64,000 bases of DNA from Methylococcales bacterium (GCA_028715725.1 JAQURG010000009.1:1-64000); one strand, 5' to 3'. Positions 7,676 through 18,323 are shown, counted from the stretch's first letter. The notes: generated by a model from the letters alone, not told the origin. Translations and numbers: made by a program.

Positions 7676-9991
7676 ATGAAAAGAATGCTTATCAATGCTA
7701 CGCAGGCAGAAGAACTGCGAGTCGCTTTGGTAGACGGTCAAAAACTTTATGATTTTGACATAGAAGTCCCTTCAAAAGAACAAAAAAAATCCAATATATA
7801 TAAAGGTATCATTACTCGCGTAGAACCCAGCCTCGAAGCAGCCTTTATAAATTATGGTGCTGAAAAACATGGTTTTTTGCCTTTTAAGGAAATTTCTCCG
7901 CTCTACCGGCAAACTCAGGAAGGTGCCGACACAGAGGGTCGCCGTCCAGCTATAAAGGATATGATTAAAGAGGGGCAGGAAATCCTTGTTCAGATTGAAA
8001 AAGAAGAACGAGGCAATAAAGGCGCCGCATTAACGACTTATATCAGCCTGGCGGGCACCTATCTGGTGTTAATGCCTAACAATCCCAAGGCAGGCGGCAT
8101 ATCTCGACGTATAGAAGGCGAAACCCGAAGTGATCTGCGTGAAGTCATGGCGTCGCTTGAAATTCCTGAAAATATGGGCTTGATTGTCAGGACGGCGGGA
8201 TGTGGTAAAAACGCTGAAGAACTGCAATGGGATTTAAATTATCTACTCCAGCTATGGGAAGCCATTGAACGCTCGTCCAATGAGCAGTCTGCGCCATTTC
8301 TTGTGTTTCAGGAAAGCAACGTTATCATCAGAGCACTGCGCGACCACTTGCGCGGCAATATCGATGAAATCCTGATCGATAATGAAGATTCATTCAAACT
8401 GGTGCAAGACTTCTTAAAGCAGGTGATGCCGCATTTTTTGCCCAAAGCGAAACTGTATCGAGACGCCGTCCCTTTATTTAATCGTTACCAGATTGAGTCT
8501 CAGATTGAAGTGGCTTATGGCCGTGAAGTATCTTTGCCTTCAGGCGGTTCGCTGGTTATCGATCATACCGAAGCATTGACCTCGATAGATATAAACTCCG
8601 CCCGCGCTACCAAGGGCAGCGATATTGAAGAAACAGCTCTTAATACCAATCTGGAAGCGGCTGATGAAATCGCCCGTCAACTTAGGTTGCGTGATTTAGG
8701 TGGTTTATTTATTATCGATTTCATCGATATGCTGTCCAATAAAAATCAACGCACTGTTGAAAATCATCTGCGTGATGCGCTTAAAATTGACAGGGCGCGG
8801 ATTCAGACCAGCCGCATCTCGCGTTTCGGCCTGCTTGAAATGTCAAGACAAAGAATGCGGCCGTCTCTGGGCGATTCTACCCAATTGCCTTGTCCTCGTT
8901 GTAAAGGCCAGGGGACCATTCGCAATGTTGAATCAGTCGCACTTTCGGTGTTAAGAATTCTTGAAGAAGAAGCCATGAAGAAAGGCACAGAAAAAGTTAT
9001 TGCCCATATGCCAATTGAGTGCGCCACTTTTCTGCTGAATGAAAAGCGCCATGCTATTGAACAAGTTGAAGCACGGCTGAAGGTTGGCATTATCATTCTG
9101 CCCAGTAAACATCTTGAAACGCCGGCTTATGATATTGAGCGTATTAAGGAGAAAGATGCTGTTGAAGAAAAACCCAGTTACCAGCAAATAAAAGCGGAAG
9201 ATATTATTATTCCTGAATTTGCGCAGCAAATAAAATCGAAAATTGAAAAGGCGGCAATCAAGGAATTTATGCATGATTCGCCTGCGCCTGTGCAGACTAA
9301 AAATGAAGCGGACAGCCTGATTAAACGCTTCTGGCATAAGCTTGTAGGTCCGAGTCCCGAGCCTGAAGTGAAAGCACCGCCTGCGCCGGTGATTGAAAAA
9401 GTAAAATCACCTGACGAAGGCCAGCCAGGCAGAAACCGCAATAATAGACGCAGTAGAGGTCAAGGTCAAAAAAACCAGGAGCCGCGTCCTAATCGCGCCC
9501 CACAAGAGCAGGAGGCCAAGCAGGAACAAAACAAGGAAGCCCGACCTCCTCGTAATATCAGAGGGCCTGGACGAAACGTAAGGCGCAACCTCGCACCGGT
9601 CAATAATACTGTAGATGAGGCCGCCGACCTGATTAAAAATGAGCCCGTAGTTGCTGATGAAATGGCTGTAGCTGAAGCTACGGCGCTTTTACCTGAAGTT
9701 TCCTCCCCGGTTGAAGAGCAGGCTAAACAAACAATCAGAAAAAGCCCGAGCAGAAGAGGTCCGAATCGCAGAAGGCCGCGTAACCCCAACTATAAAAAAC
9801 CTGAGGGGGAGGGTGATTCAAATGGTGGTAATGGTGGTGAAGCCGCAACTGAGACTCAACCGACACAAATCCAGTCTTACGACAGTAATTTTGCTGAAAG
9901 AGTAGAAAGAACCGAACATTCCGAACCTCAGTCCAGCTTGCCCGTTGTCACGGAATCCAAGCCAAAAGTGGTTGAAGAAAGCAAGGAATAG
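7676..9991 (+). CDS. rne: Ribonuclease E
   Basis: Essential endoribonuclease for mRNA decay and rRNA/tRNA processing, and scaffold of the RNA degradosome. The N-terminal catalytic half (about residues 1-500) contains the S1 RNA-binding domain ([19 protein letters not shown]), the RNase H-like and DNase I-like regions with [12 protein letters not shown], and the Zn-link [11 protein letters not shown] that joins protomers. The remaining 270 residues are low-complexity, rich in Arg, Pro, Gln and Glu, and fit the unstructured scaffold. They include arginine-rich patches for RNA binding ([12 protein letters not shown] and [14 protein letters not shown]). At 771 residues it is shorter than the E. 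coli protein (1061). AAGGA lies about 8 bases before the ATG. Confidence 0.96.
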   Translation: MKRMLINATQAEELRVALVDGQKLYDFDIEVPSKEQKKSNIYKGIITRVEPSLEAAFINYGAEKHGFLPFKEISPLYRQTQEGADTEGRRPAIKDMIKEGQEILVQIEKEERGNKGAALTTYISLAGTYLVLMPNNPKAGGISRRIEGETRSDLREVMASLEIPENMGLIVRTAGCGKNAEELQWDLNYLLQLWEAIERSSNEQSAPFLVFQESNVIIRALRDHLRGNIDEILIDNEDSFKLVQDFLKQVMPHFLPKAKLYRDAVPLFNRYQIESQIEVAYGREVSLPSGGSLVIDHTEALTSIDINSARATKGSDIEETALNTNLEAADEIARQLRLRDLGGLFIIDFIDMLSNKNQRTVENHLRDALKIDRARIQTSRISRFGLLEMSRQRMRPSLGDSTQLPCPRCKGQGTIRNVESVALSVLRILEEEAMKKGTEKVIAHMPIECATFLLNEKRHAIEQVEARLKVGIIILPSKHLETPAYDIERIKEKDAVEEKPSYQQIKAEDIIIPEFAQQIKSKIEKAAIKEFMHDSPAPVQTKNEADSLIKRFWHKLVGPSPEPEVKAPPAPVIEKVKSPDEGQPGRNRNNRRSRGQGQKNQEPRPNRAPQEQEAKQEQNKEARPPRNIRGPGRNVRRNLAPVNNTVDEAADLIKNEPVVADEMAVAEATALLPEVSSPVEEQAKQTIRKSPSRRGPNRRRPRNPNYKKPEGEGDSNGGNGGEAATETQPTQIQSYDSNFAERVERTEHSEPQSSLPVVTESKPKVVEESKE

Positions 9992-10002
9992 TAGTACCCG
10001 AG

Positions 10003-10060
10003 AAGGCTCAAGGATAAAAGTGTAACCGTTATAATGGCAAGCTTTTAAACCTTGAGCCTT
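10003..10060. terminator. Long stem-loop between convergent rne and dnaE
   Basis: An 11-base perfect inverted repeat (10003-10013 with 10050-10060) is extended inward by TAAAAG at 10015-10020 pairing with CTTTTA at 10042-10047. This gives a stem of about 17 pairs with a small bulge and a loop near 21 bases. It lies between the convergent rne and dnaE genes and could end both transcripts. The U-tract after it is weak (ATTTGTTG), so it may instead be an mRNA 3'-end stabiliser. Confidence 0.5.
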
Positions 10061-10194
10061 ATTTGTTGATGTTGACCTACATCAAGCGGCATTTGTTAAA
10101 AGGCGGGAGCCATTCTATATGGCTATTTATATGATGAGCCGGTAGAAAACCTGCTCCTGCCTGATCAATACCTGTTTCCCTATCAACACATCAG

Positions 10195-13100
10195 TTATTT
10201 ATATCTGATCTCAACGGCTGTTGGCCCAAGCGTTGATCTCAGGCGAGCAACCAATTCATCCGTTGGATGCACGCGCCATTTATCGCCCAGTTGAACAGTC
10301 GCCCGTGCCTGATGTGACGTGTAATTAATACCAATGGGGCAATTGCCGCCCTTGAAAGGGCTCAGAACCGCATTCAGTCTGTTAATATAAGCATTATCTT
10401 CAAGTTTGTTTTCTGTTGTTGTCCAGGTTAGTTGAATACCCCTCGAAAAACACTCTCTTGCCTGCTCGATGTTGTATAGTTTCTCAACGGTCAGGCGTAA
10501 TGCGCCGGAAAAATTATCAATTGCCAAGGCTCCTTCGGCGATTAAAAGATCATCACGAGCAAAAATATTCCGATACTTATCGTAAACTTCGCCAAAAACG
10601 GCAATTTCCAGTCTTCCGGATTTATCATCAAGGGTGGCAAAGCCCATCGTTTTGCCCTGTTTCGTCTGGCGTGTGCGCACTTCTATGACCAGACCCGCAA
10701 TACGCGCCTCCATGCTGCCGCGCGAAATCTGTAAAGAGCCTATTTTTCCATGCGTAAAATGTTTTAATTCCGGCTCGTATTGGTCAATCGGGTGCCCCGT
10801 CAAAAACAATCCCAGCGTTAATTTTTCTGCCGCCAACCTTTCATTGTCAGACCAGGGCTCAACTACTGTTGTATAAGTTTCGGCTTCCGCGGTCTCTTCC
10901 ATAGCCGCCAAGCCAAACAAATCGTTCTGTCCGGTTTGCGACATTTTTCCATGCTGTTCCGCTACCCGTAAAGCGGTTGGTAATTCCGCCAGATGACTCG
11001 CGCGGTTAGTATCAAATTCATCAAAAGCTCCGGCGCGAATTAATGCTTCAAGCACACGCCGATTAAATTTGCGCAAGTCCACCCGTTTGCATAAATCATA
11101 TAAACCTGAAAATAGGCCATTATCATTGCGTTCTTTAAGCATATCTTCAATTGCCGCCTGACCCACGCCCTTGATTGCGCCAAGTCCATAAACAACATGA
11201 TCATTGTCATTGACGGTAAACCGATAAGTGGAGACATTGATAGTCGGCGGAAGAATGACCAGCTTCATCTGGCGGCATTCTTCTATCAATATCACCACTT
11301 TATCGGTATTGTCCATATCGGAAGAAAGCACTGCGGCCATAAAGGCTGCCGGGTAATGGGCTTTCAGCCAGGCTGTTTGATAGGCGACCAGAGCGTATGC
11401 GGCGGAATGGGATTTGTTAAAACCATAGCCGGCGAATTTTTCCATTAAATCGAAAACATAGGTGGCTATGGACTCATCAATCTGATTGGCAATTGCACCG
11501 GTCGTGAATTTTTCCCGTTCCTTCGCCATTTCCTCCGGCTTCTTTTTGCCCATGGCCCGCCGCAGCATATCCGCTCCGCCCAGCGTATAATGCGCCAGCT
11601 CCCGCGCAATCTGCATCACCTGTTCCTGATACAAAATAACGCCATTGGTGGGTTTCAAAATAGGCTCCAGCAACGGATGGGCATACTCCGCTTTCGCGCC
11701 GTGTTTTACGTTGATGTAATCGTCGACCATGCCTGACTCCAGAGGACCCGGACGAAACAGCGCCACCAGCGCGATAATATCGTCAAAACAGTCGGGTTTG
11801 AGTTTTTTAATCAGCTCCTTCATGCCTCTGGATTCCAACTGGAACACGGCGGTGGTCAGGCCGTTTTTTAACAGCGCATAGGAAGCGGGATCGTCCCTGA
11901 GTATAATGGTAATTTCAACCCGCGCTTCACCTGTCTGCTGTTTTTTATGATTAATGGTTTGCAGCGCCCAATCGATGATGGTCAGCGTGCGCAGACCCAA
12001 AAAGTCAAACTTGACCAGGCCGACGGCTTCCACGTCATCTTTATCAAATTGAGTGACCAGATTACCGCCGCCCTCTTCACAATATAACGGCGTAAAATCG
12101 GTTAATCTGGTTGGCGAGATAACCACGCCGCCTGCGTGCTTGCCTGCATTTCTGGCGGTACCTTCCAGCGACAGCGCCATATCGATCAGCGTCTTGACCT
12201 CTTCTTCGGTGTCATAAAGCTGTTTAAGCTCGGGACTGTCTTTTAGCGCTTTGGTTAACGTCATCCCGATTTCAAAAGGGATCAGCTTGGCCAATCGATC
12301 GACAAAGCCGTAAGCAAAGCCCAATACCCGTCCCACATCGCGGATGACCGCCTTGGCCGCCATCGATCCGTAGGTGATAATCTGCGCCACATGATCCCGG
12401 CCATAATGGCGGGCGACATAATCGATCACTTCATCACGTCTGTCCATGCAAAAGTCGATATCAAAGTCAGGCATGGAAACCCGTTCGGGATTCAAAAAGC
12501 GCTCAAACAGCAAATCAAATTCTATCGGGTCCAGGTCGGTGATTTTCAGCGCATAAGCCACCAGTGAACCGGCGCCTGAGCCGCGTCCCGGGCCGACTGG
12601 AATATGTTCGTTTTTTGCCCACTGAATAAAGTCGGCGACAATCATAAAATAGCCGGGAAATCCCATTTCGGTTATCACCTTTAATTCGGTGTCCAGGCGC
12701 TCATAATAAACCTTGCGGTTTTCATCATCAGTGCCTTTTCCGACCGCCGGATATTGCTGCAAACGATCTTCCAGACCCTTTCTGGACTCATTAGTCATCA
12801 GTTCATCCAGCGTCATCCCCGCCGGCACAGGAAAATCGGGCAGAAAATTCTTCCCCAGCGTCAGCTTTAAATTGCAGCGTTTGGCGATTTCCACGGTGTT
12901 TTCCAGCGCCTCGGGAATATCGGCAAATAACTCCAGCATTTCCTCGGCACTGCGTAAATATTGCTGCTCGGTATAATCCCTGGGCCGGCGTGTATCGTCC
13001 AGTACCCGCCCCTGATTAATGCATACCCGCACTTCATGGGCGGCAAAATCCTTTTTATGCATAAAGCGTACATCATTGGTAGCAACGACAGGCAAACCCG

Positions 13101-13671
13101 TTGCCAGCGCCAACTCAACGGCAGAGGCAATGTAATGCTCTTCGCCGGGTTTGCCGACCCGCTGCAATTCCAGATAAAAGCTGTTCTCGAACAAGGCGCT
13201 CCATTGTTCGGCCAATCGTTTGGCTTCTTCATGTTTGTCTGCCAACAGGGCTTTGCCGATATCGCCGTTCATTGCGCCCGACAATGCAATCAAACCGTTA
13301 TGATTCTGCTCTATCCACTCGCGCTGCAACATAGGCACGCCCTGATGCTGGCCTTCCTGATAGGCTTTTGAAATCAATTCGGTCAGGGTGATGTATCCGG
13401 CATGATTGTTGACCAGCAAGGTTAAACGATAAGGCGTGGCCGGCTCTTCCGGATTAAAAATCAGCACATCAGCTCCGGCTATTGGCTTAATGCCTTGCCC
13501 CATAGCCGCTTTATAAAATTTGACCAGCGAGAACAGGTTGGCATGATCGGTAACAGCAATCGCAGGCATATTTAACTCAGCCATTCTTTTAACCAGTGGC
13601 TTGATCTTAACGATTCCGTCTATCAGAGAAAATTCGGTATGAAGTCTTAAATGAATGAATGCCGGTTGCAT
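10195..13671 (-). CDS. dnaE: DNA polymerase III subunit alpha
   Basis: Catalytic polymerase subunit of the replicative DNA polymerase III holoenzyme; 1158 residues, the normal length for DnaE. It starts with a PHP domain (HLRLHTEFSLIDGIVK). The polymerase palm carries the catalytic aspartates in PDFDIDFCMDRRDEVIDY near residue 400. GPGRGSGAGSLVAYAL precedes them. Helix-hairpin-helix and OB-fold regions follow (GLGAIKGVGQAA, then ARIAGLVIEVRTRQTKQGK near residue 1000). It is transcribed toward rne. No dnaQ-type exonuclease domain is fused. The start is at the conserved M-Q-PAFIHLRLH sequence. The upstream 550 bases hold no gene. Confidence 0.97.
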   Translation of the reverse strand: MQPAFIHLRLHTEFSLIDGIVKIKPLVKRMAELNMPAIAVTDHANLFSLVKFYKAAMGQGIKPIAGADVLIFNPEEPATPYRLTLLVNNHAGYITLTELISKAYQEGQHQGVPMLQREWIEQNHNGLIALSGAMNGDIGKALLADKHEEAKRLAEQWSALFENSFYLELQRVGKPGEEHYIASAVELALATGLPVVATNDVRFMHKKDFAAHEVRVCINQGRVLDDTRRPRDYTEQQYLRSAEEMLELFADIPEALENTVEIAKRCNLKLTLGKNFLPDFPVPAGMTLDELMTNESRKGLEDRLQQYPAVGKGTDDENRKVYYERLDTELKVITEMGFPGYFMIVADFIQWAKNEHIPVGPGRGSGAGSLVAYALKITDLDPIEFDLLFERFLNPERVSMPDFDIDFCMDRRDEVIDYVARHYGRDHVAQIITYGSMAAKAVIRDVGRVLGFAYGFVDRLAKLIPFEIGMTLTKALKDSPELKQLYDTEEEVKTLIDMALSLEGTARNAGKHAGGVVISPTRLTDFTPLYCEEGGGNLVTQFDKDDVEAVGLVKFDFLGLRTLTIIDWALQTINHKKQQTGEARVEITIILRDDPASYALLKNGLTTAVFQLESRGMKELIKKLKPDCFDDIIALVALFRPGPLESGMVDDYINVKHGAKAEYAHPLLEPILKPTNGVILYQEQVMQIARELAHYTLGGADMLRRAMGKKKPEEMAKEREKFTTGAIANQIDESIATYVFDLMEKFAGYGFNKSHSAAYALVAYQTAWLKAHYPAAFMAAVLSSDMDNTDKVVILIEECRQMKLVILPPTINVSTYRFTVNDNDHVVYGLGAIKGVGQAAIEDMLKERNDNGLFSGLYDLCKRVDLRKFNRRVLEALIRAGAFDEFDTNRASHLAELPTALRVAEQHGKMSQTGQNDLFGLAAMEETAEAETYTTVVEPWSDNERLAAEKLTLGLFLTGHPIDQYEPELKHFTHGKIGSLQISRGSMEARIAGLVIEVRTRQTKQGKTMGFATLDDKSGRLEIAVFGEVYDKYRNIFARDDLLIAEGALAIDNFSGALRLTVEKLYNIEQARECFSRGIQLTWTTTENKLEDNAYINRLNAVLSPFKGGNCPIGINYTSHQARATVQLGDKWRVHPTDELVARLRSTLGPTAVEIRYK

Positions 13672-14218
13672 GAAGTCTGTTGAATTGGAGTAAAAAAGGC
13701 TGAGATAAAATAATAAAATGGCAACAATAGACCAGATGCATTATTTGCTATTTCAGGATGCAAAAATGATCCTGCGGGGTTCACTATGAATGATTCACTA
13801 AAGGCTCTATTTAATGCACTGATCAATCGTCTCGCCAGCGTTTTGCAAATTCGCCATATTAACTTTGTATAAAGTCTTGAGGAGCCTTGTCTGCTATTCC
13901 GGAACTATGGTAGTGTTGGCTGTAGCTATTCATTTCTTAATGTTCTGGATGTCGTTGAGGTTTGCATTTTACCATTTATAAGCCCGGTTAATTATTAAAG
14001 TATGTTCCGGGCTGAAATAACAAATTTCTTTTATTCGCTAGTCTTTTATTAACTCATTTTTTTATTGTGTAAGAAAAAAGCGTTTGGACCAATAGCTTAA
14101 GGCGCAAGTTTATGACTGCGCATAGAGTCCTTCTTAATGTACCAAACAGCTCATCAAAATAATATTGGCTTAATATTAGCCCCCTGAAATCAAATAATTA
14201 TCAATAAGTCCCGAACCC
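13672..14218. other. Intergenic region between dnaE and the UspA gene
   Basis: About 550 bases without a supportable gene. It must hold the promoters of the divergent dnaE and uspA-like genes. An inverted repeat AGCCCGG (13981-13987) / CCGGGCT (14007-14013) encloses an AT-rich loop. It lacks a following T-run, so a terminator function is uncertain. A 28-codon open frame at 13786 has no ribosome-binding site and is not called. Confidence 0.5.
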
Positions 14219-14662
14219 ATGAAAGCTTATGAACATGTTTTACTCGCTGTAGATTATTCTGAACAAGGGCTTTATGTGGCTGAAAAAGCCAGATCACTGG
14301 CTTACAGATACCAGGCCAAATTGAGCATGATTCATGTACTGGACAATATTCCTATGCCGGATACCAGCTATGGCACGGTGATTCCTCTGGATCAGGACTC
14401 ATCAGATGGTTTGCTTGAAGAGGAAAAAGCCAAATTCATGCAGCTTGGCGATCAACTCAAGGTTGACAAGGCCAATCGCTGGATGCTCTGGGGTATTCCC
14501 AAACAGGAAATTATTCATATTGCTGAGCAGGAACAGGTTGATTTAATTGTTGTAGGTTCTCATGGGCGGCATGGCCTGGCCTTGTTATTGGGATCAACTG
14601 CAAACAGTGTTCTGCATTATGCAAAATGCGATGTAATGGCCATTCGCTTGCAGGATGATTAG
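14219..14662 (+). CDS. Universal stress protein, UspA family
   Basis: A 147-residue cytosolic universal stress protein of the nucleotide-binding subtype. The N-terminal strand is YEHVLLAVDYSEQG. The C-terminal ATP-binding motif is VVGSHGRHGLALLLGSTANSV, which fits the G-2x-G-9x-G-S/T pattern. Such proteins are induced by starvation and stress, but the specific role cannot be inferred. It stands alone: the next gene downstream starts about 95 bases later and is unrelated. No strong Shine-Dalgarno sequence is visible. Confidence 0.92.
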   Translation: MKAYEHVLLAVDYSEQGLYVAEKARSLAYRYQAKLSMIHVLDNIPMPDTSYGTVIPLDQDSSDGLLEEEKAKFMQLGDQLKVDKANRWMLWGIPKQEIIHIAEQEQVDLIVVGSHGRHGLALLLGSTANSVLHYAKCDVMAIRLQDD

Positions 14663-14757
14663 TATTTAGCCCGGCTTTTAACAGCAATGCCGGAAAATGA
14701 GGTATATTCGAGCCGTTTATATTCTCTTCAAATAATGCCAGCATCACCCGATATAAC

Positions 14758-15459
14758 ATGAACTTCATACAAGGTAACGGTTTTGTAGCCGCTGTAACCC
14801 GCTCTTCCAGAAGAACAACCGCTGTGATCAAGATACGCCACGGCAAGGTATCGGTTATTGTTCCCGACCGGTTTCCAATGGCCAGAATTGAGTCTTTGGT
14901 TCTTGATAAAAGCCGCTGGATTAAAGAGAAACTGGCGATTCAGAATGACATAATTGCCATTAAACCAAAACAGTTCGTTTCAGGTGAGTCTTTTTCTTTA
15001 TTGGGCCAAGAACACGTGTTGAAAGTTGAATCAGGCAGTTATCCGGCTATTAGATTGCATCAGGGGGAACTGGTGGTTTCAGTTAAAGATAAAATCGCGA
15101 ATGACAGCCTAAAAATCAGGGCACAGCTGATCAAATGGTATAAACAGCAGGCCGAAGCCGAGTTAACAGAAAGAACCGGGCGGCTCGCCGATATTATCGG
15201 AGTGAAGCCGACCTCCGTTAACATTAAGTCTTTTAAATCAAGCTGGGGGAACTGTAGTGTTGCAGGCGGCATTAATTATAACTGGAAGCTTGTCATTGCA
15301 CCCGAGCGAATTGTTGATTATGTAGTGATTCATGAGTTATGCCATATTCTGCACCATAACCACTCGCCTGCATTCTGGCGGGCTGTTGTGAAGCATTGTC
15401 ATGATTACCCCGAACGCAGGGCCTGGCTGAAAATTAATGGCGGCCGCCTAGAAATTTGA
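14758..15459 (+). CDS. YgjP-type zinc metallopeptidase (DUF45)
   Basis: A 233-residue predicted zinc metallopeptidase of the YgjP/DUF45 family, related to WSS1/SprT-like gluzincins. The HExxH motif is VIHELCHILHHNHSPAFW, with ligands His192 and His196 and catalytic Glu193. Upstream of it lies the family signature SFKSSWGNCS, corresponding to the usual RWGSC segment. There is no signal peptide, so it is probably cytoplasmic. Biological substrates of this family are poorly known. No operon partner is obvious. Confidence 0.86.
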   Translation: MNFIQGNGFVAAVTRSSRRTTAVIKIRHGKVSVIVPDRFPMARIESLVLDKSRWIKEKLAIQNDIIAIKPKQFVSGESFSLLGQEHVLKVESGSYPAIRLHQGELVVSVKDKIANDSLKIRAQLIKWYKQQAEAELTERTGRLADIIGVKPTSVNIKSFKSSWGNCSVAGGINYNWKLVIAPERIVDYVVIHELCHILHHNHSPAFWRAVVKHCHDYPERRAWLKINGGRLEI

Positions 15460-15581
15460 GGATTGATAAGGCTCGCCAAGATGCTCTTATGATCCAGTAA
15501 GAAGAAAAGTGTTGGTCTTTAGTTCGGGTAATTTATGTATTTGGAAATTACCTTCACGGTTTTAATTTAACAGGAAAAGCT

Positions 15582-16025
15582 ATGCGTTTATATTCGAGAT
15601 ACATAAAGCAAACTCTACTTTTTTCAGCGCTTTTTAGCGCGGCCGCTACGATATCAGGTTGTTCCTTTTCAGACAGTTCAGAAAGTATTTCTGACTCTAC
15701 CAGTTCCATTATCAGTAGCCCGTCTTCAATTTCCGGAAAGAGTAAAAAATATCAAAATGAAGTTGCCGACTACACGTCGGCCTATGTTAAATCTTCGCAA
15801 CCCGGCGCAGACTATACGACTTTTCTTAAGGGCTTGAGTGATATGGCCGCAAAAGAAGGGGTAACCAACTGGGATCAGGACCTGCTGACTTATCTGGGCA
15901 TCGGGATGGGTTTGAAGAAAGCGAATGTGCAGGGCATCGCTTATGAAACTTACAAAAGAAATTTCGCAAGAGGCGACTCTAAAAAAATGGAAGAAATTCA
16001 GAGCGGTTATGAGTCTGTAAAATAA
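15582..16025 (+). CDS. Putative lipoprotein of unknown function
   Basis: A 147-residue predicted lipoprotein. A charged N-terminus and hydrophobic stretch lead to a lipobox ISGC, so Cys27 would be the lipidated residue. A Ser-rich linker follows (about residues 29-53), then a compact 95-residue helical-looking domain. I do not recognise a characterised family. It lies 62 bases upstream of the DUF4105 gene on the same strand, so the two may form an envelope operon. AACAGGAAAAGCT before the ATG gives a plausible ribosome-binding site. Confidence 0.7.
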   Translation: MRLYSRYIKQTLLFSALFSAAATISGCSFSDSSESISDSTSSIISSPSSISGKSKKYQNEVADYTSAYVKSSQPGADYTTFLKGLSDMAAKEGVTNWDQDLLTYLGIGMGLKKANVQGIAYETYKRNFARGDSKKMEEIQSGYESVK

Positions 16026-16087
16026 ACTTTTGTCCTAAAGATTTACTCGCTGTTATAAAAAGGCTTCGATATTTCCAGGTGTTAGTC

Positions 16088-18043
16088 ATGCGCTTCGGCT
16101 TTAAGCCTTTTTTCATTAATGCTGTTTTTATAGTGTTATTTACCGGTTCAACCGCTGTTTCGTCAGCGTCGTTCGATTATCTTTATGTGGAAGCGAGTGA
16201 GGGTAACTCCAGCGGCGGGCATAGTGCGCTGCAATTCGGCGATGAAGTCTACCATTATCAGCATCATGATTCAGGGTTGATTCGTTTGCTGAGACAGGAT
16301 AAACAGCCGTTTCATTTTCTATATCGTTTTTTGCAGAACCGGCGTATTCATTTGAGCCATATTGAGGTATCCGAAGAGACCTTTAATAAGCTCAGAGAGC
16401 ATTTCAAGATGCAATTTCTGGCGCAAGACCAACAGTTCAGGCAACTGAATCAGATACACAGGGACCGGGTTTTATTGCATCGCCTATTACAACCAGACGC
16501 CCATGAAGCTTTGCCCGATACTGATTCTTCTTCTGTTTTAAGGCTCAATGGCGCGGGTCTTTTTTATGACGAAAAGCAATTGGAGCCCCCAAAAAAAATA
16601 GTAAGAAAGCTAAATGGAGCTGAAGCCCGCGCATCACAGATGGTTGAAACATTGCGGGAGCTGATTGCTCAAACCTACGGACAGGATTTTCTTCTTTATC
16701 GCCGGGAACAAATCATCCACGACATCAAGATCCAAACCCCCGTCCATTGGCCTGTGGGCCAGGAAATTTTATCGAAAGATAACTTTCCTGCTGCAATTAA
16801 TTCATTTGCCGATAGTGTTGAAGATGATTGGACGGCACTGGTCGCGATCAAAGTACTGATGGAGAAGCAACCGCTACGGCCTGACGCTTTTTTCATGACC
16901 GGGTTTGCAGTATCTCAGGAGGAAAGACAGATACTTGAAAAGCTACGGGATCAGTTGGTAATAAGCACGGTAAAGTCAGTCAATTCCGGACGGCCTGATT
17001 GGGGTTATGCAGTACTGGTCAATATTGCGCGCTTGTTAGCGGTTGATTTTTCTATACAACTCGGTCAATGGGTTTTTATCGACGATTTTGCCGTCGACAG
17101 TGAATGGGTCAGTGCTGATCAATTTGCCCGATACGCTGAGCAAATGCAAACGCATATTAATGATGCGCTGGCTGATCTGGCACTGGCCCGAAAAACATTA
17201 TTAGATAATGACGGCCTGACTGAAACTGGCTATAGCCGGCTTGAAATGTCCGCCAACCGCTATTTTGAATTACTCAAGGGCAGACAGCACAAGGCTGTCC
17301 GCTATAGAGGTGAAAGCGCGCTGCCGACTAGAAGCATTGCTCTTCCGGATTGGATTGCTCCTGAATTAACTCAGCAACAATTAAAAACGGCTTTAGCTGA
17401 GCTTGGCGCTTATGAAAACAGACTACACGATGAACTGAAAGCTCGCTATAGGTATAATTTGATTACCCGTAATTGTGTCACCGAATTGTTTAGAATGATT
17501 GACCGGGCTTGGTTGCAACAAATCAACGTGAACGTGGGTCAATCCAAACTAGCCGAACAAGTCACGGCAGAATCAACGAAACGGCTGGGCGGCAATATTT
17601 CTGTAACTTATAACTTTATTCCCTTTGTGTCGTTTCAATCAGTGCAAGAGCATTACAAAGTCACCGGAAATGCCGTATTAAACTCCTACCGCGGACAAAA
17701 ACTGGAAGAGCTTTATGCCCGTAATAATGCATTGATGACCGCAATGCGCGAGTCCAACACCTTGACCAGTACCTTGTACACTTATAATCCGAACGATGCT
17801 TTTTTTATTTTCTTCACCGATGACAACTTGGCATTAAGGCCGCTTTTTGGTCTTTTTAATACCGTGGCCGGAATGGGCCAAACTGCCGTCGGGCTATTCA
17901 GCTGGCCATTTGATTCGGGGAAAAATCTTGAGTCAGGCGCAACCGGAATTTTAATGAGCCTGCCCGAACTGTTTTTTTTCAATATGCGCAAAGGCAGCTA
18001 TAAGTATCTGTCTTACCATCAATTTGCGCAGCAAGAAAAATAG
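16088..18043 (+). CDS. DUF4105-family exported protein
   Basis: A 651-residue protein with an N-terminal signal sequence, so it is exported to the periplasm or outer membrane. The start is taken as the ATG at 16088, 9 bases after AGG; an upstream GTG at 16079 is possible. Near the mature N-terminus lies SGGHSALQFGDEVYHY, and at about residue 460 NLITRNCVTELF. This H-then-C order recalls permuted papain-like (NlpC/P60 or LRAT-like) enzymes. That reading is inference, since DUF4105 has no established activity. The C-terminal part contains hydrophobic stretches (FGLFNTVAGMGQTAVGLF). It follows the lipoprotein gene and probably acts with it. Confidence 0.75.
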   Translation: MRFGFKPFFINAVFIVLFTGSTAVSSASFDYLYVEASEGNSSGGHSALQFGDEVYHYQHHDSGLIRLLRQDKQPFHFLYRFLQNRRIHLSHIEVSEETFNKLREHFKMQFLAQDQQFRQLNQIHRDRVLLHRLLQPDAHEALPDTDSSSVLRLNGAGLFYDEKQLEPPKKIVRKLNGAEARASQMVETLRELIAQTYGQDFLLYRREQIIHDIKIQTPVHWPVGQEILSKDNFPAAINSFADSVEDDWTALVAIKVLMEKQPLRPDAFFMTGFAVSQEERQILEKLRDQLVISTVKSVNSGRPDWGYAVLVNIARLLAVDFSIQLGQWVFIDDFAVDSEWVSADQFARYAEQMQTHINDALADLALARKTLLDNDGLTETGYSRLEMSANRYFELLKGRQHKAVRYRGESALPTRSIALPDWIAPELTQQQLKTALAELGAYENRLHDELKARYRYNLITRNCVTELFRMIDRAWLQQINVNVGQSKLAEQVTAESTKRLGGNISVTYNFIPFVSFQSVQEHYKVTGNAVLNSYRGQKLEELYARNNALMTAMRESNTLTSTLYTYNPNDAFFIFFTDDNLALRPLFGLFNTVAGMGQTAVGLFSWPFDSGKNLESGATGILMSLPELFFFNMRKGSYKYLSYHQFAQQEK

Positions 18044-18107
18044 AGCAATTTATTTATTCAGCATATTCAGGAGTTACTGTTGAATATTTTGAAAAACTGG
18101 AATTTTA

Positions 18108-18321
18108 ATGACTAAAAATATGCCCCATCAATTTATAAGAAAATCTTTTTTACTGTTATCCCTGTCTGTTGTTTTATGCGGGTGCGCCAGTTTCGGAAAA
18201 GGCTCATGTAGGCTACTCAAAGGATGACAGGGTTGTGGCCTTGATCGCAAAAGGAATCGGTAATGGCGATACTGCGCCGATTATCAAGAAAAAATGTCAG
18301 TGGACAGAAATAACTGATTAA
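18108..18321 (+). pseudogene. Frameshifted small lipoprotein gene
   Basis: An ATG at 18108 opens a lipoprotein signal sequence (SFLLLSLSVVLCGCASFGK, lipobox LCGC). The frame ends at 18227. A second frame, entered around 18197-18205, continues sensibly as AHVGYSKDDRVVALIAKGIG and ends KKKCQWTEITD at 18321. Joining them needs a one-base shift and gives a protein of about 70 residues. It resembles small lipoproteins with a KDDRVVALIAKGIG-type core, but I cannot name the family. A sequencing error is the alternative explanation. Confidence 0.5.
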
Positions 18322-18323
18322 AT

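Noticed and set aside
13786-13872. 28-codon ORF in the dnaE-uspA gap
   Set aside because: Too short, without a ribosome-binding site or recognisable motif.
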